From NCBI GenBank assembly GCA_019056875.1, contig DXJA01000101.1, positions 1 through 6,950 of the forward strand: 6,950 bases of DNA, given 5' to 3'. This stretch comes from Candidatus Jordarchaeum madagascarense (GTDB taxonomy: Archaea; Asgardarchaeota; Jordiarchaeia; Jordiarchaeales; Jordiarchaeaceae). Position numbers and translations under genes: made by a program. Positions 1-4,212 of this stretch are shown piece by piece (position 1 is the first letter of the stretch; each line of letters opens with the position of its first letter). Below the pieces are notes generated by a model. The model searched no databases. It was not told the origin of the DNA and saw only the letters and a program-made list of their open reading frames with translations.

Positions 1-40
1 AAACAAGGAAAATCCGAAACCAAAACAGGCGAAACCCTAA

Positions 41-754
41 TTAACAAAACCTAAAAAATCGAACGAATCTACATCGCCAGAGAAAACAATCGAAATAAAT
101 AAATCGTTAGAAGTAAAGCACCAAGTTTTACCCTACGAAGTTCTAAATGAGTATTTATCCAAGGCTAATCTTTTCGCCGTAGTTCCTTGCAGCTGTAGAA
201 ATGCGGCTAAACACGCTGGGGAGCCCTGTAAACGCACTGACGAAAACTTCTGCGTGACCAGCGGATTCCTAGCCCAGAGTGTCATAGACCAGGGAGTAGG
301 ACGTAAGGTCACCCTAGATGAACTTATGGAGGTTATGAGGAAGGCTGAGGAGGCGGGACTGGTGCACGAGACTATAAACATTCAGGATACCTCGGTGTTT
401 ATCTGTAACTGTTGTCCCTGCTGCTGTGGTTTCCTTAAATCAGTTAAGGAATTCCAAAACTATGATGCCATTACAAAATCCAATTTTGTCCCAGTAACTG
501 ATAACGATCTATGTACCAAATGCGAAAAGTGTATAGAAATATGTCCCATGGACGCCAGATATCATCACTGGCCTCATTCAGAAGACTTGTCGGATGACTA
601 CATAATGCTGAGAGAGGATCTCTGCATAGGTTGCGGTATATGCGCCTCCAATTGTCCCAGTGAAGCCATCACCCTCGAAAAGGTTAGAAACGTGGTGCCT
701 GTTAAAAGCCAAGCTGATATGGAGCAAAAATTCAAGGAAGAAAGAATCCACTAA
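41..754 (+). CDS. Cysteine-rich 4Fe-4S ferredoxin-type protein, 5' end anomalous (no start codon found)
   Basis: Probable cytoplasmic iron-sulfur electron carrier or oxidoreductase subunit; the physiological partner is unknown. Reading in frame from 41, the protein shows LEVKHQVLPYE, then a PCSCR motif (185-199) followed by two more Cys (227-229, 251-253), then CNCCPCCC (404-427). The C-terminus holds two complete CxxCxxCxxxCP motifs (CTKCEKCIEICP and CIGCGICASNCP), each expected to bind a [4Fe-4S] cluster; 18 cysteines are visible. The PCxCR plus CNCCxCC plus dicluster ferredoxin arrangement is one I recall from archaeal and anaerobic bacterial proteins that carry a further N-terminal domain. 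That domain is absent here. The first possible in-frame start is GTG at 254, which would cut away the PCSCR module; no ATG, GTG or TTG lies between the stop at 38-40 and 254. The gene is therefore 5'-truncated, frameshifted or misassembled; 41 is simply the first codon after the stop. The 3' end is secure and followed by a terminator-like hairpin. Confidence 0.75.
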   Translation, partial: LTKPKKSNESTSPEKTIEINKSLEVKHQVLPYEVLNEYLSKANLFAVVPCSCRNAAKHAGEPCKRTDENFCVTSGFLAQSVIDQGVGRKVTLDELMEVMRKAEEAGLVHETINIQDTSVFICNCCPCCCGFLKSVKEFQNYDAITKSNFVPVTDNDLCTKCEKCIEICPMDARYHHWPHSEDLSDDYIMLREDLCIGCGICASNCPSEAITLEKVRNVVPVKSQADMEQKFKEERIH

Positions 755-779
755 TAGATATTCTTTCTATACTTTTTTT
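754..779 (+). terminator. Hairpin plus T-tract terminator after the iron-sulfur gene
   Basis: ATAGA (754-758) and TCTAT (766-770) form a 5-bp stem with a 7-base loop, followed after two bases by seven T (773-779). It starts at the last base of the stop codon, so it is well placed to end the transcript. The stem is AT-rich and weak, so the T-tract may do most of the work, as in archaeal termination. Confidence 0.55.
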
Positions 780-1009
780 GAAAAATTCGGTTACAGGGTT
801 TTTTATGCTATTTTTCTATAAACATTTTTTGAATAGTTTTTACATATTTTTTTTGATAACATAAGATTTTTAAGCAAGGATAGTGGTGTTCTATAACCAT
901 AAAAAAATTGAGAAAACCTATTAATTTCAGTAAAATAAATAGATATAGAGGAAAATTAATAAGAATTTGAGACAATGCAAAACAATAATTGCTTTTGGTG
1001 TAAATATTA
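780..1009. other. AT-rich intergenic region without a supported gene
   Basis: This stretch between the iron-sulfur gene and the methyltransferase promoter region holds no reading frame I can support. Its first part has repeated T-tracts of five or more at 799-804, 811-815, 825-830, 837-841 and 847-854, which could act as back-up terminators for the upstream gene. The remainder is AT-rich and featureless to me; I see no RNA-gene-like structure. A 74-codon minus-strand frame (808-1032) exists but starts with TTG and has no ribosome binding site. Confidence 0.5.
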
Positions 1010-1030
1010 GGACTAAATATAGAATAGTCC
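1010..1030. repeat. Inverted repeat around a TATA-like element
   Basis: GGACTA (1010-1015) and TAGTCC (1025-1030) are perfect 6-base inverted copies separated by nine AT-rich bases. The TATA-like CTAAATATA overlaps the left arm and spacer. Such a layout could be an operator for a dimeric regulator next to the promoter of the methyltransferase gene, but one 6-base repeat in AT-rich DNA can arise by chance. Confidence 0.3.
1013..1021 (+). promoter_or_regulatory. Possible TATA box (CTAAATATA) of the methyltransferase gene
   Basis: CTAAATATA resembles an archaeal box A. With the usual spacing of about 25 bases, transcription would begin near 1045 and leave a leader of about 80 bases before the ATG at 1125. 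The same nine bases occur at 2151-2159 upstream of the next gene. It is a weak call, because AT-rich DNA offers other candidates, for example around 1047-1056. Confidence 0.25.
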
Positions 1031-1114
1031 AATCTTTAACAAATCTGATAAATATTCGAATGGTATGGTGAGTTTTTTACAAACAACATTTCTGCTTTTG
1101 TAAAATAAGATTAG

Positions 1115-1119
1115 GGTGA
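1115..1119 (+). promoter_or_regulatory. Shine-Dalgarno site GGTGA that selects the ATG at 1125
   Basis: GGTGA matches the complement of the 16S 3' end and lies five bases before ATG 1125. The alternative GTG at 1116-1118 sits inside this motif, so it is unlikely to be the start used. Confidence 0.65.
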
Positions 1120-1124
1120 AAAAC

Positions 1125-2054
1125 ATGAAAAGTCTAACTTCAACAGTGACTCAAAGCTCTAATTCCGGTGCAACCCAATCAGGAAGCAGTGATAACGCGT
1201 CCTCAAGCGATTCCCTAGAGATGAACCATAATTCCCCGAAATGTGAAGATTTAAACAAAGTTTTTACCGAGGAAGAATTTACCCTTTATAATCTGCCAAA
1301 ATATTATGACATTGCCTTCTCAAGAGATGTCTCAGGAGAAATTGCCTTCTACATTAGTTGTTTTAAAAAGTACTGCAGCTTTGAAGTGAAAACAATTCTA
1401 GAGCCAGCCTGTGGTAGCGGTATATTCTTGGAGGCTTTTCCCAAATACGGATATAATATTACTGGATACGATATTTGTCCAAACATGGTGGAGTACACAA
1501 AAGAGAGAATCATGAATGACGGGTACGCTGGAAAGGCTGAAGTCCTATTGGGCGACATGAGAACCGTGAAATTCGATCAGAAATTCGACGCCGCAATAAT
1601 TTCTATTAACAGTCTCGGATACTGTCTCACAGACAAGGATATACTAAACCATTTTAAAGCAATGTCAGAATCCCTTCGCAAAGGTGCACTTTACATCGTG
1701 GAAATCATATGCGCTTATGAAGACTTGAAGAATGAGAAAAAGCCGGATGAAACCTGGCTTGCTGAGAGTAATGGAACTAAAATAGAGGCTACATGGTGTC
1801 CCTACTTTTATGACAGGGAGAACAAAATTAGACATATTAATTTTAAAATGAAGGTACAGGATAACGGCAGAATGGTCGAATTTGAAGAAAAACATGAGCT
1901 AAGACTCTGGCACTATGAAGATTTCAAAAGGCTAACTCAGGAAGCGGGATTTAGAGTTGTTGCAATTTACAATCAGGAATACCAGTTAGTTCCTATTGAT
2001 AGTCGAATTACGGGTGAACTGGGTGCTCTTTACTATGTGCTGTTAAACGGATAG
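1125..2054 (+). CDS. Class I SAM-dependent methyltransferase with Ser-rich N-terminal tail
   Basis: Predicted soluble protein of 309 residues that transfers a methyl group from S-adenosylmethionine; the substrate is not evident. The Rossmann-type SAM site is clear: motif I ILEPACGSG (residues 91-99), the acidic residue after strand 2 in GYDICPNM (D116), LLGDMR (D144) and the motif IV region FDAAIISINSLGY (from about 154). The following DILNHFKAMSESLRKGALYIVEI is typical of the small-molecule-type (Methyltransf_11/25-like) fold. The C-terminal half (about 190-309) is rich in aromatic and charged residues and probably forms the substrate cap. Residues 1-32 are low complexity with 12 serines in the first 30, not part of the fold. 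ATG 1125 was chosen because GGTGA lies five bases upstream; GTG 1116 would add three residues, and ATG 1221 would remove the tail but lacks a clear ribosome site. The gene is flanked by terminator-like signals and looks monocistronic. Confidence 0.85.
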   Translation: MKSLTSTVTQSSNSGATQSGSSDNASSSDSLEMNHNSPKCEDLNKVFTEEEFTLYNLPKYYDIAFSRDVSGEIAFYISCFKKYCSFEVKTILEPACGSGIFLEAFPKYGYNITGYDICPNMVEYTKERIMNDGYAGKAEVLLGDMRTVKFDQKFDAAIISINSLGYCLTDKDILNHFKAMSESLRKGALYIVEIICAYEDLKNEKKPDETWLAESNGTKIEATWCPYFYDRENKIRHINFKMKVQDNGRMVEFEEKHELRLWHYEDFKRLTQEAGFRVVAIYNQEYQLVPIDSRITGELGALYYVLLNG

Positions 2055-2086
2055 AATGTTTAATAATTAAAAAGAAAATCAATACA

Positions 2087-2137
2087 ACACTTTACGGATT
2101 AAGTGTGAAAATGGGGGGTTTTAATTTTTCTATTTTT
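2087..2137 (+). terminator. Hairpin and T-tract terminator after the methyltransferase gene
   Basis: ACACTT (2087-2092) and AAGTGT (2101-2106) form a 6-bp stem with an 8-base loop 32 bases past the stop codon. T-tracts follow at 2119-2122, 2125-2129 and 2133-2137. A run of six G (2113-2118), unusual in this AT-rich spacer, lies between stem and T-tracts. The gap of 12 bases is longer than in a classic intrinsic terminator, so the T-tracts alone may be the signal. Confidence 0.45.
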
Positions 2138-2150
2138 CAATACACAGATT

Positions 2151-2159
2151 CTAAATATA
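2151..2159 (+). promoter_or_regulatory. Possible TATA box (CTAAATATA) of the ribbon-helix-helix gene pair
   Basis: The same nonamer as at 1013-1021, here continuing as ATATTTAA. Transcription would start near 2180-2185 and give a long leader (roughly 80 bases to ATG 2265, about 130 to ATG 2313). Weak evidence on its own; the repeat in front of two successive units is the main reason to note it. Confidence 0.25.
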
Positions 2160-2312
2160 TTTAATTGAGCCTTCAATAAAACTTATGGTTCACACCTCTC
2201 TACTTCTTAAAACTTCGTATTTTTTATCCAGATAGAAAATTGACAATTCACCCAAAAGGTATTTATGGGAATATGGTCATATGTCCCAATTAATAGGTCT
2301 TTGGATGATATT

Positions 2313-2861
2313 ATGAAATATATTAAAGTAGCTATTCCCGACGACTTGGAAGAAAAGGTGAGATCGAAGGCTGGCGTTTTGTACGGGGCTAGAAAGGGTA
2401 GTCTTAGTCGTTCAGTCACCAATGCTCTCTTTAACTGGTTAAGACCTGACCCTGAAATATATGTAGGCACAACCCCGAACGGTATGGGCTTCGAATTGCC
2501 AAAGGAACTTATTACTGAGTTAATAGAAATTCTCACTGACATCCTCAAACCGGGTAGCGTTATAATCAGTTATTTGCACCATGAGGAAGAAGTAGAATTA
2601 AAATACTCCGCTGATGAAGTAAAATCAAAAAGTAGAGATATGACCGAAATACTGATGGATCCTACATTTATAGCGGAATTTGACGCTGCGTCTTTATATA
2701 CTGGTGGTGAGGGATGCTTCTTGTTAGAAGCTAATCTGAGTAAAAGCCAGAGGATTTCTATCGCAGAAAGATTACTGAAGAAGGCAAGTATTGAAATACA
2801 GCTAACTGAGGATCAGTTTAGTGTTATTGTAAGAGAGGGACATATAGAGGTGTTGTATTGA
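2313..2861 (+). CDS. Ribbon-helix-helix DNA-binding protein with unrecognised C-terminal domain
   Basis: Likely a dimeric DNA-binding regulator, or the antitoxin-like half of a pair. The N-terminus MKYIKVAIPDDLEEKV followed by YGARKGSLSRSVTNALFNWL (to about residue 45) fits a CopG/Arc-type ribbon-helix-helix: a short beta strand, then helix A, then a glycine/serine turn and helix B. The turn resembles the YGxxxGALSxAV pattern seen in archaeal members. The remaining ~135 residues, from EIYVGTTPNGMGFELP to the end, alternate predicted strands and helices and match no family I know; they may be a sensing or oligomerisation domain. I chose ATG 2313 because the strand normally starts right after the initiator Met. 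ATG 2265, preceded by AAGGT four bases upstream, would give 198 residues and is a real alternative. The stop overlaps the next gene's start by four bases, so the two are translated together. It may bind its own promoter region; no operator is proven. Confidence 0.75.
   Translation: MKYIKVAIPDDLEEKVRSKAGVLYGARKGSLSRSVTNALFNWLRPDPEIYVGTTPNGMGFELPKELITELIEILTDILKPGSVIISYLHHEEEVELKYSADEVKSKSRDMTEILMDPTFIAEFDAASLYTGGEGCFLLEANLSKSQRISIAERLLKKASIEIQLTEDQFSVIVREGHIEVLY
2847..2852 (+). promoter_or_regulatory. Shine-Dalgarno site GAGGTG for the coupled small gene
   Basis: GAGGTG lies inside the end of the ribbon-helix-helix gene, five bases before TTG 2858. It is the strongest ribosome binding site in the window and supports the unusual TTG start and the reality of the small downstream gene. 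Confidence 0.7.
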
Positions 2862-3091
2862 ATAAGATTGTAAAAAGAGCACTTGGACACTTTAAAGTGC
2901 TTATAGAACACTCCCTCAGACCCTACGAACCCTCGCCCGAACATATTCTTAAAAGGATGGTTAAACCACTTTGTCAAGATGTAAGCGCGATGCAGAAGAA
3001 GGGAACGAGAAACGACTCTTGGGAGTTTCTCCAAGGTTTAGCTGAAGCGTGTAGAGTTATTTTAAACCAACCAGAACAAGAGAGAAAATAA
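2858..3091 (+). CDS. Small 77-residue protein translationally coupled to the ribbon-helix-helix gene
   Basis: I do not recognise this protein. It begins with TTG in a four-base TTGA overlap with the previous stop codon and has a strong GAGGTG site five bases upstream, so it is almost surely translated with its partner. The 77 residues are basic and appear mostly helical (IVKRALGHFKVLIEHSL, then DSWEFLQGLAEACRVIL), with a proline-containing turn (RPYEPSPEH) between helices. It has two cysteines, no clear metal motif, no signal peptide and no membrane segment. The tight coupling suggests it binds the ribbon-helix-helix protein or acts in the same process. A toxin-antitoxin role is possible but not supported by any known toxin motif. 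No in-frame ATG start lies near the 5' end; the first is about a third of the way in. Confidence 0.7.
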   Translation: MNKIVKRALGHFKVLIEHSLRPYEPSPEHILKRMVKPLCQDVSAMQKKGTRNDSWEFLQGLAEACRVILNQPEQERK

Positions 3092-3136
3092 TTCTTATTG
3101 AGAATGAATGTAATAAGTTTATAATTACGCTCTTTA

Positions 3137-3147
3137 GGTTTTTTAAA
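3137..3147 (+). terminator. T-tract terminator between convergent genes
   Basis: GGTTTTTTAAAC contains six T (3139-3144) about 48 bases beyond the stop of the small gene and just before the end of the opposing dehydrogenase gene. GTTT/AAAC could form a tiny stem. It probably ends the plus-strand transcript; the minus strand reads as A-rich here and has no matching T-tract. Confidence 0.4.
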
Positions 3148-4122
3148 CTAGTATCCCAAGTCTACTCTTAATTCATTTTTAATTGGTTCTCCTTTGTAAA
3201 CTCTCCAAGCGTTTTCAATGGAGAATTTTAAGCATCTCTCTCTACTCTCTTTAGTCCATCCACCCATATGTGGGGTGAGTACTACGTTATCCATTTTGTA
3301 AAGAGGATTATCTGGTTTAGGAACATAATCATAAAATACGTCGAGCCCGGCTCCTGCAATTTTACCTTTTCTTAAGGCATCGATAAGGATTTTTTCATTT
3401 ATGGCTTTGCCTCGGGATATGTTGATTAGATAGGCGGTATTCTTCATTAATTGGATTTCTCGTTCTCCGATCATTTCTACTGTTTCGTCCGTCAGAGGAA
3501 CGCAAAGCACAACAAAATCGGAGTTCTCTAATACATGGTCTAGGCTCTCTAACCCTCCCAGAAAATCCAGCCCTAGTGTTTCCTTCTCCTCTTGAGCTGT
3601 TTCAGGATGCTTCTTTAAGGCCAGTATCTTCATTCCAAAGGCCTTTGCTCTTTTGGCTAATTCTATACCTATTTTACCAAAACCGATGATTCCTAGGGTT
3701 TTATCTAAGAGTTCGTATCCCTCGTACTTGTCTGCCCAAATTTGCCACTCGCCCCTAATTTGTCTGTTGTATTCTTGTGGTAGTCTGCGAATCAGTGCCA
3801 GCATAAGTAGCATAGCGTGTTCCGCGGTCGCCGAAGCATTGCATCCTGAAGAAGTGGCTACCTTTATTCCCTTTTTGGCAGCGGCTATAAAATCAATCCC
3901 GTCTCCACCTGCTGCTGCCGTCTGGATGAGTTTCAGCTTTTCTGCCTTTTCAATCATATTTGGTGGCACCCAGTGAGCCAGTAACACATCGGCATCCCTT
4001 ATTTCTTCAAATGTCTCTTCTTCAGTGTCTGGAAAAACTAAATCCGCATCCGGAGGCAAATTGTTCTTAACAAATTTTTCAATGTCGCCACCGAAATATT
4101 TCCAAAGACAAACTACCTTCAT
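3148..4122 (-). CDS. D-isomer specific 2-hydroxyacid dehydrogenase family protein
   Basis: Predicted cytoplasmic 324-residue NAD(P)-dependent oxidoreductase that would interconvert a 2-oxo acid and a D-2-hydroxy acid; the substrate is unknown. Full family length: N-terminal catalytic half (1-100), nucleotide-binding domain with GFGKIG at 147-152, and a C-terminal return to the catalytic fold. LINISRG carries the substrate-binding Arg (R237) and LTPHMGG the catalytic His (H285). The usual DVFxxEP segment, which supplies the Glu partner of the His, reads DVFYDYVP (261-268), so that Glu is missing. Strand 2 of the Rossmann fold ends in LALKKHPE without the Asp that favours NAD, so NADP(H) use is possible. 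ATG 4122 is preceded on its strand by GGAG nine bases upstream. It lies 90 bases downstream of the GH106-like gene in the same direction, suggesting but not proving a joint role in sugar use. It could be a glyoxylate/hydroxypyruvate reductase-like or phosphoglycerate dehydrogenase-like enzyme. Confidence 0.85.
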   Translation of the reverse strand: MKVVCLWKYFGGDIEKFVKNNLPPDADLVFPDTEEETFEEIRDADVLLAHWVPPNMIEKAEKLKLIQTAAAGGDGIDFIAAAKKGIKVATSSGCNASATAEHAMLLMLALIRRLPQEYNRQIRGEWQIWADKYEGYELLDKTLGIIGFGKIGIELAKRAKAFGMKILALKKHPETAQEEKETLGLDFLGGLESLDHVLENSDFVVLCVPLTDETVEMIGEREIQLMKNTAYLINISRGKAINEKILIDALRKGKIAGAGLDVFYDYVPKPDNPLYKMDNVVLTPHMGGWTKESRERCLKFSIENAWRVYKGEPIKNELRVDLGY

Positions 4123-4212
4123 CCGAAATTACTCCCATTCTCTGAGTTGTTTTTTAGAGTGCTTTACATTGTTAAAAACTTTCTGGAAAAGAATTACAGA
4201 TAATTTAGAATG

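Noticed and set aside
254..754. Iron-sulfur protein starting at GTG 254 as a complete gene
   Set aside because: This would remove the PCSCR module and Cys codons directly upstream, which clearly read as coding in the same frame, and no good ribosome binding site precedes the GTG.
808..1032. 74-codon minus-strand frame in the AT-rich intergenic region
   Set aside because: It begins with TTG, has no ribosome binding site, and its composition (Phe, Leu, Ile, Lys, Tyr) is what AT-rich non-coding DNA gives. It also spans the T-tracts and the inverted repeat.
1065..1103. 12-codon leader frame (MVSFLQTTFLLL) before the methyltransferase
   Set aside because: No ribosome binding site, and such short frames are common by chance; no attenuator-like repeated codons.
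2103..2195. Distant inverted repeat GTGTGAA (2103-2109) / TTCACAC (2189-2195)
   Set aside because: Seven bases with about 80 between them; expected by chance in a spacer of this size.
2185..2235. 16-codon frame (MVHTSLLLKTSYFLSR) before the ribbon-helix-helix gene
   Set aside because: It could start as a leaderless message if the TATA-like box at 2151 is real, but there is no other coding evidence.
3653..3976. Plus-strand frame of 107 codons opposite the dehydrogenase
   Set aside because: It lies fully antisense to a well-supported enzyme gene, has no ribosome site, and its serine/proline-rich translation is typical of an antisense shadow.
4123..4212. Search for a terminator or promoter between the two minus-strand genes
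   Set aside because: Only short T-runs and A-rich stretches on the minus strand, no convincing hairpin or box A, so no call was made.
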